From: Micavibrio aeruginosavorus
GTDB lineage: Bacteria > Pseudomonadota > Alphaproteobacteria > UBA9219
NCBI GenBank assembly: GCA_020720905.1
Contig: DYNT01000068.1
Location: 1-7,186, forward strand
Reading direction: 5' to 3'
DNA: 7,186 nucleotides
How positions within the stretch are numbered: position 1 is the stretch's first letter; each line of letters begins with the position of its first letter. The notes under the pieces are model-generated. The model was not told the origin of the DNA. It was given only the letters and a program-made list of their open reading frames with translations, and ran no database searches. Below, piece by piece: positions 1 to 5,809 of the stretch. The translations under genes were made by a program, and so were the position numbers.

Positions 1-46
1 GGTTAATTTTTGTAAACGACACCCCAGAAAAGGGCGGCATCGCGCT

Positions 47-454
47 ATGCGAACACAAAGACAATTAAAGGTTGGCGAAGAAATCCGGCACGCTCTGGCG
101 ATGCTATTCCAGCGCGGCGATGTGCCATGGCCTCGTGATTTTACGCCGCCTATCGTGACGATTTCTGAAGTGCAGATCAGTCCCGATTTGCAGAACGCGA
201 CGGCGTTCTTCACGGTTCTGGGCGAGGGGGCGGAGGCGAAAGAGGTTCGCCGCGTCCTGAACAAGATCGTTGGCTTTTTCCGGCGAGAGATTGCGAAGTC
301 CGTGCGTCTGCGCCTTGTGCCTAAGCTGGATTTTAAAGAGGACGTTAGTTTTGCGTATGCCTCTAACATCGACCGCCTTCTTAGCGATCCAGCCGTGGCC
401 AAGGACTTGCAGCGCGATTCTTTCCCATTAAGTGAACACGTGGATGATGAATAA
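47..454 (+). CDS. rbfA: 30S ribosome-binding factor A (RbfA)
   Basis: RbfA binds the immature 30S subunit near the 16S rRNA 5' end and helps its late maturation, notably in the cold. The 135-residue product matches the usual RbfA size. Residues about 5-20 (RQLKVGEEIRHALA) are the typical first helix, and the rest fits the small KH-like fold, with the family segment LNKIVGFFRREIAKSVRLR at about 70-88 and the end of the core at SNIDRLL. The ATG at 47 has a purine-rich AGAAAAGGG stretch upstream. The same frame stays open back to the window edge and encodes a Lys/Arg-rich stretch, so the true start may lie further upstream. infB is the usual gene before rbfA, but none of it can be identified in the first 46 bases. 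The 3' end overlaps truB, which suggests translational coupling. Confidence 0.95.
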   Translation: MRTQRQLKVGEEIRHALAMLFQRGDVPWPRDFTPPIVTISEVQISPDLQNATAFFTVLGEGAEAKEVRRVLNKIVGFFRREIAKSVRLRLVPKLDFKEDVSFAYASNIDRLLSDPAVAKDLQRDSFPLSEHVDDE

Positions 455-1349
455 GCTCCCTTCCGTTCATGGGTGGCTTATCCTTGACAAGCCTTTGGGG
501 CTGACTTCAACGCAAGCGCTGGGCAAGGCGCGGCGGCTGATAGGCGGGAAAAAGGCGGGGCATGGTGGCACGCTGGATCCCCTTGCCACAGGTCTGTTGC
601 CTCTTGCGTTCGGTGAGGCGACGAAGCTTGTCCCCTATGTGATGGATGGGGATAAGGAATATCTCTTTACCGTAACATGGGGGCAGCAGCGCACCACGGA
701 TGATGCGGAAGGTGAGGTTATGGCAGTAAGTGATTGCTGTCCCGATGAAAAATCCATTGTTTCGGTTTTGCCCTCTTTTGTGGGCGAGGTTGATCAAACC
801 CCGCCCACCTTCTCGGCGATCAAGATTGGCGGGCAGCGGGCCTATGACCTCGCCCGCGCCGGAAAGCCGCCAGAGATGACGCCTCGCAAGGTTCGGATCG
901 ATGCTTTGGAGCTTATCGGGATGCCTTCCCCTGACAGGGCGGATTTTAAAGTTAAATGCGGCAAGGGGACGTATGTGCGCTCCTTGGGCCGTGATTTGGC
1001 GCTCAAACTTGGCACTTTTGGGTTTATTGCGGCCTTGCGGCGCACGAAAGTGGGGCCTTTTAGCGTTGAAAACGCTTTTTCTCTGGAAAAGCTGGAAGAA
1101 TTATCGCATAAGGGCGAGGCCTTAACGGCATTGTTTGCGGTTCAGTCGGCGCTGGACGACATCCTGGGTTTGACCTTAACCGCAAGCGAGGCGCAGCGAT
1201 TACGCGCCGGACAATCTCTTTTGATCAAGCCTCATCAGGTGGCTTTGATGGATGCGCCCGTGATTTTGGCCAGCCATCAGGGCGTTCCTGTGGCGCTTAT
1301 TGAAGCCAAGTTCGGATCGTTTGTCGTGGTGCGCGGTTTCACTTTCTAG
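444..1349 (+). CDS. truB: tRNA pseudouridine(55) synthase (TruB)
   Basis: TruB isomerises U55 to pseudouridine in the T-loop of most tRNAs and acts as a tRNA chaperone. The catalytic motif GHGGTLDPLATG is present, with the nucleophilic Asp at residue 45 counted from this start. Other TruB blocks are PPTFSAIKIGGQRAYDLAR near 120-138 and GKGTYVRSLGRDL near 174-186. The C-terminal part (about 235-301) looks like the PUA-type RNA-binding extension. Three in-frame starts are possible: GTG 432, ATG 444 and ATG 447. None has a clear Shine-Dalgarno sequence, and all overlap the rbfA stop, so translation is probably coupled to rbfA. I chose ATG 444 because it leaves a short leader before HGWLILDKP, as in homologues. 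Function is secure; the start is uncertain by a few codons. Confidence 0.95.
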   Translation: MMNKLPSVHGWLILDKPLGLTSTQALGKARRLIGGKKAGHGGTLDPLATGLLPLAFGEATKLVPYVMDGDKEYLFTVTWGQQRTTDDAEGEVMAVSDCCPDEKSIVSVLPSFVGEVDQTPPTFSAIKIGGQRAYDLARAGKPPEMTPRKVRIDALELIGMPSPDRADFKVKCGKGTYVRSLGRDLALKLGTFGFIAALRRTKVGPFSVENAFSLEKLEELSHKGEALTALFAVQSALDDILGLTLTASEAQRLRAGQSLLIKPHQVALMDAPVILASHQGVPVALIEAKFGSFVVVRGFTF

Positions 1350-1354
1350 CTTAT

Positions 1355-1361
1355 AAAGGAG
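1355..1361 (+). promoter_or_regulatory. Strong ribosome binding site of rpsO
   Basis: AAAGGAG lies 6 nt upstream of the rpsO ATG in the 18-nt gap after truB. It is one of the clearest Shine-Dalgarno sequences in the window and fixes the rpsO start. Confidence 0.8.
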
Positions 1362-1367
1362 TCCCCG

Positions 1368-1637
1368 ATGTCGATGACCAAAGCCCAAAAACAGGCGATT
1401 GTTGCCCACCATGCCCGCGCCAAAGGCGACACGGGTTCGCCCGAAGTGCAAGTCGCGATCTTGACGCGCCGCATCAATGATCTGATGGATCATTTTAACA
1501 AGAACAAAAAGGATCACCATTCGCGTCGTGGTCTGCTGATGATGGTCAGCAACCGTCGCGGCCTTCTGTCGTACTTGAAAAAAACCAAGACCGCCGTCTA
1601 TGAAAAGTTGATCGCAGAATTGGGCTTGCGGAAGTGA
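1368..1637 (+). CDS. rpsO: 30S ribosomal protein S15
   Basis: S15 is a primary-binding protein that folds the three-way junction of the 16S central domain before S6:S18 join. The 89-residue product has the normal length. It shows the S15 signature from about residue 20 (GDTGSPEVQVAILTRRI), followed by the conserved loop HFNKNKKDHHSRRGL and the helix LMMVSNRRGLLSYLKK. The gene begins 18 nt after truB behind a strong ribosome binding site, so rbfA, truB and rpsO probably form one transcript. In enterobacteria rpsO is followed directly by pnp. Here a hairpin, repeats and an acetyltransferase gene intervene. No upstream autoregulatory pseudoknot can be recognised in the short gap, though the 3' part of truB could hold one. 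Confidence 0.97.
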   Translation: MSMTKAQKQAIVAHHARAKGDTGSPEVQVAILTRRINDLMDHFNKNKKDHHSRRGLLMMVSNRRGLLSYLKKTKTAVYEKLIAELGLRK

Positions 1638-1647
1638 CGTTAGACTT

Positions 1648-1677
1648 GGTTTCACCCGACAAACGTCGGGGGAAACC
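1648..1677 (+). terminator. Stem-loop just after rpsO
   Basis: GGTTTCACCCGAC (1648-1660) pairs with GTCGGGGGAAACC (1665-1677) around an AAAC loop, giving a 13-bp stem with one A-G mismatch. It begins 10 nt after the rpsO stop. Only TTA follows, with no T-run, so it may be a weak terminator or a 3'-end protecting/processing structure, comparable in position to the rpsO terminator region of other bacteria. Confidence 0.55.
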
Positions 1678-1687
1678 TTAGTCGCTG

Positions 1688-1793
1688 CGTCATCCCGCTG
1701 AAAAGCGGGATCCAGTCGCACGGCGTCTGCCGCGCAAGAGAGTCATACGCCGCGCTAGCCTGCCCCGTGCTTGACACGGGGCCGGTATGACGG
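1688..1793. repeat. Mosaic palindromic repeat, copy 1 (GTCAT family)
   Basis: This element of about 106 bp is built from small hairpins. ATCCCGCT/AGCGGGAT (1692-1699/1704-1711) closes a GAAA loop. GCACGGC/GCCGCGC (1718-1724/1729-1735) has one A-C mismatch. GCCCCGTG/CACGGGGC (1762-1769/1775-1782) forms the right end. The outer ends read CGTCAT and ATGACGG. Its first 28 nt are the exact reverse complement of 2367-2394 in copy 2, and its last 13 nt (1781-1793) are the exact reverse complement of 2286-2298. The middle (CAAGAGAGTCATACGCCGCGC, in part) resembles copy 2 in the same direction. Repeats beginning GTCATCCCG...GGGATCCAG are known to be frequent in proteobacterial intergenic DNA. The plus end overlaps the annotated start of the next gene. 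Confidence 0.85.
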
Positions 1794-2284
1794 AAAAGGA
1801 AAAATGGCAAGTCAGGAATAGGCCTGACTTTGCAAGGGAAGTGGAACACGAAAACTTGACTGTTGGTTTGTTGGAAATAGCGGATACCATAATGCCGGAA
1901 GTTGACAACGCGCTTGACGCGGGCTTTATGGCGCATAGCCATGCGATGGCTTCCCCACCTTTTAAAGAACGTAAGTTGTGTATTGCGCGTCGTGATGTGC
2001 AAGGCGTGATCGTGGCCGCCTTGACAGGCAGGACGCTTTGGAACTGGTTGTACGTTGATCAATTATGGGTCGATGAAGCTTTGCGCGGGCAGGGCGTTGG
2101 TTCGGCGCTGATGAAGGCGGCCGAAGAAGAAGCGTTTAAGCGTGGCTGCGTTGGCGTGTACTTGTGGACGCAGACTTTTGATGCGCCGGAGTTTTATGCG
2201 AAGCTCGGTTGCGAGGTGTATGCGACATTTGATGATTTCCCCATCGGCCACCAACGGTTTGGGTTTAGGAAGAGGTTAATATAG
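1787..2284 (+). CDS. GNAT-family N-acetyltransferase
   Basis: The protein is a single-domain GNAT enzyme that would transfer acetyl from acetyl-CoA to an unknown amine. Motif A, the acetyl-CoA pyrophosphate loop, is RGQGVG at residues 100-105, preceded by the strand LYVDQLWVDEAL and followed by the helix SALMKAAEEEAFKRGC. Motif B is FDAPEFYAKLGCE near 131-143, and the fold ends with a late strand QRFGFRKRL. The cytosolic 165-residue form has a poorly conserved first 25 residues. The ATG at 1787 lies inside the repeat end (ggtATGACGG), so the true start may be later, for example GTG 1841, TTG 1853 or ATG 1892. No terminator or promoter is obvious; the flanking repeats may serve as transcript ends. 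Substrate is not predictable from the sequence. Confidence 0.85.
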   Translation: MTEKEKWQVRNRPDFAREVEHENLTVGLLEIADTIMPEVDNALDAGFMAHSHAMASPPFKERKLCIARRDVQGVIVAALTGRTLWNWLYVDQLWVDEALRGQGVGSALMKAAEEEAFKRGCVGVYLWTQTFDAPEFYAKLGCEVYATFDDFPIGHQRFGFRKRLI

Positions 2285-2285
2285 T

Positions 2286-2395
2286 CCGTCATACCGGCGA
2301 AAGCCGGTATCCTGTCGCGCCGTGGACACGGCGCACAAGAGTCTTATGCCGCGCGGACGCGCGGCGCTGGATCCCGCTTTTCAGCGGGATGACGG
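2286..2395. repeat. Mosaic palindromic repeat, copy 2 (GTCAT family)
   Basis: This element of 110 bp starts 2 nt after the acetyltransferase stop codon. It reads as four consecutive hairpins: ATACCGGC/GCCGGTAT with GAAA loop (2291-2298/2303-2310), GCGCCGTG/CACGGCGC (2317-2324/2327-2334), GCCGCGCG/CGCGCGGC (2348-2355/2358-2365), and ATCCCGCT/AGCGGGAT (2371-2378/2383-2390). The last has TTTC in the loop on this strand and GAAA on the other. The ends are CCGTCAT and ATGACGG. The outer modules are inverted relative to copy 1, whereas the central CAAGAGTCTTATGCCGCGC resembles copy 1 in direct orientation, so the copies are mosaics. It could act as a transcript 3' end for the acetyltransferase gene. 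Confidence 0.85.
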
Positions 2396-2400
2396 AAAAG

Positions 2401-2482
2401 GGGAGAGAAGAAGAAAAAGTTTCTCCCGCTTTAAACGGCGGGGACATGTTTTTGAGGCGAAGCGACACGGCCACAAAAACAT
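2401..2482 (+). promoter_or_regulatory. Alternative hairpins in the long leader of pnp
   Basis: GGGAGA (2401-2406) can pair with TCTCCC (2422-2427), and CCCGC (2425-2429) can pair with GCGGG (2438-2442). The two share bases 2425-2427 and so exclude each other. Further on, ATGTTTTTG (2446-2454) pairs perfectly with CAAAAACAT (2474-2482), with GGC/GCC extending the stem inward after one mismatch. The role is unknown. This is part of the 352-nt stretch (2396-2747) without a convincing gene. Confidence 0.35.
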
Positions 2483-2515
2483 TAGAGTTTCATGAAGTGT
2501 GTCGCAGCATGAAAG

Positions 2516-2538
2516 CCATCCGCCATGGGGGCGGATGG
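2516..2538. repeat. 9-bp perfect GC-rich hairpin
   Basis: CCATCCGCC (2516-2524) and GGCGGATGG (2530-2538) form a perfect 9-bp stem with a 5-nt loop. No T-run follows, so it is not a typical terminator. It lies about 210 nt before pnp and may form part of the pnp leader if transcription starts upstream. Confidence 0.5.
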
Positions 2539-2589
2539 GACGTCAAAAGTTTGTTGTGATGGTGTAGGCGATCAATCAACGCCCATCCC

Positions 2590-2680
2590 GTGTCATCCCC
2601 GCGAAGGCGGGAATCCAGGGGACTGGGAAACTAAGTTGGGGGTTAACCCCCCTGGATTCCCGCCTTCGCGGGGATGACAC
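2590..2680. repeat. Perfect 32-bp inverted repeat upstream of pnp
   Basis: The arm 2590-2621 is the exact reverse complement of 2649-2680 (32 of 32), around a 27-nt loop that contains the small palindrome GGTTAACC (2641-2648). Each arm begins GTGTCATCCCCGCG and itself contains a mini-hairpin CCCGC/GCGGG, a common proteobacterial intergenic repeat module. It can thus form one long stem or two small hairpins. T5 (2683-2687) follows the right arm on the plus strand, so it could terminate read-through from upstream. It ends 67 nt before the pnp start. Confidence 0.9.
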
Positions 2681-2747
2681 AGTTTTTGTTGAGATGAAGC
2701 CCCTTGAAACATCATTAGAATAAACAACACATAGAGAAAGACGAAAA

Positions 2748-4865
2748 ATGTTTACAGTTTACAGAAAAGAAATGGAATGGGGCGGGCGCAAGCTGGTTCT
2801 TGAAACAGGCAAAGTCGCACGTCAAGCCGACGGCGCGGTGATGATCACGATGGGCGGCACGGCCGTCCTCTGTACCGTTGTTGGCGCGAAAAAGCCAAAA
2901 CCGGGGCAGGGCTTTTTCCCGCTCACGGTCAACTATCAGGAAAAATATTTTGCGGCTGGTCGCATTCCGGGTGGATTCTTCCGCCGCGAAGGTCGCCCCA
3001 CCGAAACGGAAACGCTGACAAGCCGTTTGATCGACCGTCCGATTCGTCCTCTTTTCCCTGAAGGCTATTTGAACGAAACGCAAGTGATTGCGACGGTTTT
3101 GAGCCACGATTTGGAAAACAATCCTGATATGATCGCGATGATTGGTTGCTCGGCCGCTTTGACGCTGTCGGGTATTCCTTTCTTGGGGCCTATCGCGGGT
3201 TGCCGCGTTGGCTATATTGATGGCGCTTATGTCCTGAATCCCTTGGCGTCGCAAATGGAAAACAGCGCGTTGGATCTGACCGTTGCCGGAACGCGTGAAG
3301 GCGTTTTGATGGTTGAGTCTGAGGCCAAGGAACTGTCGGAAGAAGTCATGCTGGGCGCGGTCACCTTTGGCCATGAACAGATGCAGGCCGTGATCGATTT
3401 GATTATTTCTCTGGCCGAAGTTGCGGCCAAGGATCCCCGCGAATTGCCGCCCGCGCCTTATGATCGTCCGGCTTTGATGGCCAAGCTTTCTGGCATCATC
3501 GGCGCTGATTTGGCCGCTACTTACAGCGAAACGGCCAAAACCGTTCGCTATGCCAAGCTGGATGCCATGAAGGAAAAGGCCGTCGCCTCGTTCGATGAAG
3601 CCGATCCTTTGCGCGAGCATGTCTTGGATGCCGTTGAGCAGATGAAGTACGATCACGTTCGCGCCATGATCCTTGATACGGGTCGCCGTATCGATGGCCG
3701 TGATACAAAAACCATTCGTCCGATTGTGGGCGAGGTTGGCTTTTTGGATCGCACGCACGGCTCGGCTTTGTTCACGCGCGGCGAGACGCAAGCGATTGTC
3801 GTCACCACGCTGGGCACGGGACAAGATGAGCAGATCATCGATGCGCTCACGGGCGAATACCGTGAGGCGTTTATGCTGCACTATAACTTCCCTCCGTACT
3901 CGGTCGGTGAAACGGGTCGCATGAGCGGCCCCGGTCGTCGCGAAATCGGCCATGGCAAGCTGGCGTGGCGTGCGCTGCGTCCACTGTTGCCAGCCAAAGA
4001 CAAGTTCCCGTACACCATTCGCGTGGTGTCGGAAATCACCGAGTCCAACGGCTCGTCGTCGATGGCGACGGTTTGCGGTAGCTCGCTTTCTTTGATGGAT
4101 GCAGGTGTTCCTTTGGCTCGTCCTGTGGCTGGCATCGCCATGGGTCTGATCAAGGAGCCTAAGGGCTTTGCCGTTCTGTCCGATATTCTGGGTGATGAAG
4201 ATCACCTCGGCGATATGGACTTTAAGGTCGCGGGCACGGAAAACGGCGTCACGGCTTTGCAGATGGACATCAAGATCACCTCGATCACCAAGGAAATCAT
4301 GCAAATCGCTCTTGGCCAAGCCAAGGAAGGGCGCATGCATATCTTGGGCGAGATGGCCAAGGCTTTGACGGGTGCTCGCGAAGGCGTAAGCCAGAACGCG
4401 CCGCGTATCACCACGATCCAGATTCCCAAGGATAAAATCCGTGAGGTTATCGGTTCGGGCGGCAAGGTCATTCGCGAGATTTGCGAAACGACAGGCGCGA
4501 AGATCGATATCGAGGACGACGGCACGATCAAGGTCGCGGCGGTTGACTCGGCGGCTGGCGATGCGGCGATTGCTTGGATCAAGGGCATCGTGGCGGAAGC
4601 CGAAGTCGGCATCATTTACAAAGGCAAGGTCGTGAAGATCATGGACTTTGGCGCGTTTGTGAACTTCCTTGGCTCCAAAGATGGCCTTGTCCATATCTCG
4701 GAACTCAGCAAGGAACGCGTCGGCAAAGTCGGCGATATTGTGAGCGAAGGCCAAGAAGTCCACGTCAAGGTTATGGGCGTGGATGATCGCGGCAAGGTCA
4801 AGTTGTCGATGAAGGTCGTCGATCAAGCGACGGGCGAAGATTTGTCCGTCAAGCAAGACGGCTAA
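2748..4865 (+). CDS. pnp: Polyribonucleotide nucleotidyltransferase (PNPase)
   Basis: PNPase is a trimeric 3'-5' exoribonuclease using phosphate to release nucleoside diphosphates. It acts in mRNA decay, small-RNA turnover and often the degradosome. The 705 residues match the family. The first RNase PH domain (about 12-145) has the block FRREGRPTETETLTSRLIDR. An alpha-helical linker runs about 150-300. The second RNase PH domain (about 315-540) contains EDHLGDMDFKVAGT, with Asp485 and Asp491 at the positions of the E. coli metal/catalytic aspartates. The KH domain has GSGG at 569-572, and the S1 domain spans about 621-692 (KGKVVKIMDFGAFVNF...DGLVHISEL). The ATG 2748 has only a weak GAGAAAGA upstream. 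The leader contains a perfect 32-bp hairpin; in E. coli pnp is autoregulated through RNase III cleavage of a leader stem, so similar control is plausible here. Confidence 0.98.
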   Translation: MFTVYRKEMEWGGRKLVLETGKVARQADGAVMITMGGTAVLCTVVGAKKPKPGQGFFPLTVNYQEKYFAAGRIPGGFFRREGRPTETETLTSRLIDRPIRPLFPEGYLNETQVIATVLSHDLENNPDMIAMIGCSAALTLSGIPFLGPIAGCRVGYIDGAYVLNPLASQMENSALDLTVAGTREGVLMVESEAKELSEEVMLGAVTFGHEQMQAVIDLIISLAEVAAKDPRELPPAPYDRPALMAKLSGIIGADLAATYSETAKTVRYAKLDAMKEKAVASFDEADPLREHVLDAVEQMKYDHVRAMILDTGRRIDGRDTKTIRPIVGEVGFLDRTHGSALFTRGETQAIVVTTLGTGQDEQIIDALTGEYREAFMLHYNFPPYSVGETGRMSGPGRREIGHGKLAWRALRPLLPAKDKFPYTIRVVSEITESNGSSSMATVCGSSLSLMDAGVPLARPVAGIAMGLIKEPKGFAVLSDILGDEDHLGDMDFKVAGTENGVTALQMDIKITSITKEIMQIALGQAKEGRMHILGEMAKALTGAREGVSQNAPRITTIQIPKDKIREVIGSGGKVIREICETTGAKIDIEDDGTIKVAAVDSAAGDAAIAWIKGIVAEAEVGIIYKGKVVKIMDFGAFVNFLGSKDGLVHISELSKERVGKVGDIVSEGQEVHVKVMGVDDRGKVKLSMKVVDQATGEDLSVKQDG

Positions 4866-4915
4866 AAAACCTTTGCGCTTTCTCCTTATATGAGGTGAGG
4901 GTGCGAACAGGTTTT
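4866..4915 (+). other. Imperfect stem-loop directly after pnp
   Basis: AAAACCT (4866-4872) pairs with AGGTTTT (4909-4915). A second helix GCGC (4875-4878) with GTGC (4901-4904, one G-U) and a small CCT/AGG apex can stack inside. It starts at the base after the pnp stop. It could be an additional 3' structure before the intrinsic terminator further down, but the stem is interrupted. Confidence 0.35.
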
Positions 4916-4931
4916 AGGTCATAACACAATC

Positions 4932-4969
4932 AATCCGGCGGTGATCCAATCGGTTGTCGCCGGATTTTT
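4932..4969 (+). terminator. Intrinsic terminator of pnp
   Basis: AATCCGGCG (4932-4940) pairs perfectly with CGCCGGATT (4958-4966), a 9-bp GC-rich stem with a 17-nt loop. The T-run ATTTTTATT overlaps and follows the right arm. Located 66 nt after the pnp stop, it isolates pnp from coaD. Confidence 0.85.
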
Positions 4970-4999
4970 ATTGGGTCTGCTAGTTTGTCTTTAGTTCTT

Positions 5000-5028
5000 T
5001 TGACAGAATCTATAGATCAGCCTAAAAG
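5000..5028 (+). promoter_or_regulatory. Candidate sigma70-type promoter of coaD
   Basis: A perfect TTGACA (5000-5005) is followed after 17 nt by TAAAAG (5023-5028; 4 of 6 matches to TATAAT). It sits between the pnp terminator and coaD, where a promoter is expected. The -10 is weak, so the call is tentative. Confidence 0.4.
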
Positions 5029-5066
5029 GAATGGGCGTTGATTAAATTATCTTTTAAGGATCGTGG

Positions 5067-5609
5067 ATGAGCGAGAGTTTTCGCATAGGCCTTTATCCGG
5101 GCACGTTTGACCCCATTACGCATGGGCATTTCGAAATTATATGCCGCGCCACCAAGATGGTGGACAGGTTGGTGATTGGCGTTGCCAAAAATGCGGGGAA
5201 GGGGCCCTTGTTTGACACGCGCATGCGCGTCAAGATGGTGGAGTCCGAAATTGCTCCCTTGATCGAAAAAGGCGCGAAGATTGAGGTGCGGTCTTTTGAT
5301 AATCTGCTGGTGCATTATGCGCGTGATAGTGGCGCGGATTTGATCATTCGTGGCCTTCGCGCCGTATCGGATTTTGAATACGAGTTTCAAATGGCGGGCA
5401 TGAATCATCGCATGTGCCCAGATGTTGAAACGGTTTTCTTGATGGCTTCGGATCGGCATCAGTTTATCTCTTCGCGCTTTGTGAAAGAGATTGCCTTTTT
5501 GGGCGGTGATATAAGCTCGTTTGTGAGTGAAAAAGTGGTTAAGGAGATCGAAAAGCGCTTTGCTCAAGAGAGTGGCCGTAAGAAAATATCCCCCGAAGTG
5601 CGGGATTAG
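5067..5609 (+). CDS. coaD: Phosphopantetheine adenylyltransferase (PPAT)
   Basis: CoaD transfers AMP from ATP to 4'-phosphopantetheine, giving dephospho-CoA, the penultimate step of coenzyme A synthesis in the cytosol. The 180-residue protein is a nucleotidyltransferase-superfamily enzyme: GTFDPITHGH (12-21) carries the T/HxGH ATP-binding motif, RGLRAVSDFEYE (95-106) is a PPAT-specific block, and ISSRFVKEIA (134-143) corresponds to the conserved ISSxxVKE segment. It is slightly longer than E. coli CoaD (159) because of a charged C-terminal tail (about 164-180). The ATG 5067 follows AAGGA at 5056-5060 with 6-nt spacing, which supports the start. It appears to be a single-gene unit, with its own candidate promoter and a possible downstream hairpin before tRNA-Lys. 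Confidence 0.97.
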   Translation: MSESFRIGLYPGTFDPITHGHFEIICRATKMVDRLVIGVAKNAGKGPLFDTRMRVKMVESEIAPLIEKGAKIEVRSFDNLLVHYARDSGADLIIRGLRAVSDFEYEFQMAGMNHRMCPDVETVFLMASDRHQFISSRFVKEIAFLGGDISSFVSEKVVKEIEKRFAQESGRKKISPEVRD

Positions 5610-5620
5610 AGGGGATTGAT

Positions 5621-5658
5621 AAGCGCGGAGCTGATTTTTTATAAAAAAAAACGCGCTT
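5621..5658 (+). terminator. Possible terminator hairpin after coaD
   Basis: AAGCGCG (5621-5627) pairs with CGCGCTT (5652-5658). Inside, T6 at 5635-5640 can pair with part of the A9 run at 5643-5651, forming an AT-rich inner helix with an unpaired GAGCTGA on one side. The 3' tail is CTTCTTTC rather than a clean T-run, so termination is uncertain. It starts 11 nt after the coaD stop. Confidence 0.4.
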
Positions 5659-5685
5659 CTTTCGCCTAATGCCTTTACTTTTTTG

Positions 5686-5714
5686 TTGACCTGTGGGGGT
5701 TTGCTTCCTACTTT
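5686..5714 (+). promoter_or_regulatory. Promoter of tRNA-Lys
   Basis: TTGACC (5686-5691), a 17-nt spacer, then TACTTT (5709-5714), 19 nt before the tRNA. T-rich sequence (CTTTACTTTTTT) lies just upstream of the -35. The bases after the -10 are GC-rich (GCCCC), as in the discriminators of stringently controlled stable-RNA promoters; that regulatory reading is inference. Confidence 0.65.
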
Positions 5715-5733
5715 GCCCCTTCGCAAGACGTGT

Positions 5734-5809
5734 GACCTCGTAGCTCAGTTGGTAGAGCATTTGACTTTTAATCAGAGGGCCATGGGTTCAAGTCCCATCG
5801 GGGTCACCA
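5734..5809 (+). tRNA. tRNA-Lys (anticodon UUU)
   Basis: The cloverleaf is complete. The acceptor GACCTCG pairs with CGGGGTC (one U-G), followed by discriminator A and an encoded CCA. The D-arm is GCTC...GAGC, the anticodon stem TTTGA/TCAGA has loop CTTTTAA, and the T-arm is ATGGG/CCCAT with loop TTCAAGT. The anticodon TTT is at 5767-5769 and reads AAA/AAG lysine codons. Length is 76 nt with CCA. Confidence 0.97.

Noticed and set aside
1200..1721. 173-codon minus-strand frame over truB/rpsO
   Set aside because: It lies opposite clear truB and rpsO coding sequence and shows no family motif.
1771..1799. TTGACA inside repeat copy 1 as a promoter for the acetyltransferase
   Set aside because: No -10-like hexamer occurs at 16-18 nt (AAAAGG region). 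The TTGACA is part of the hairpin loop and stem.
2446..2559. 37-codon plus-strand ORF (begins MFLRRSDTATK)
   Set aside because: It overlaps several inverted repeats, has no recognisable motif and only a GGCGGGGAC stretch as possible ribosome binding site. Hairpin structure explains the region better.
1688..2680. GTCAT-type repeats as a CRISPR array
   Set aside because: Copies vary in orientation and sequence, spacing is irregular, a gene lies between them and no cas gene is present. They are dispersed palindromic intergenic repeats.
2715..4856. 713-codon open frame on the minus strand opposite pnp
   Set aside because: It is a shadow of the pnp codon bias in the antisense phase. The protein is rich in His, Arg, Asp and Asn with no recognisable domain, while the plus strand encodes a full PNPase.
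5022..5726. 234-codon minus-strand frame over coaD and its flanks
   Set aside because: It is antisense to a full-length CoaD, covers the coaD ribosome binding site and hairpin, and has no recognised domain.
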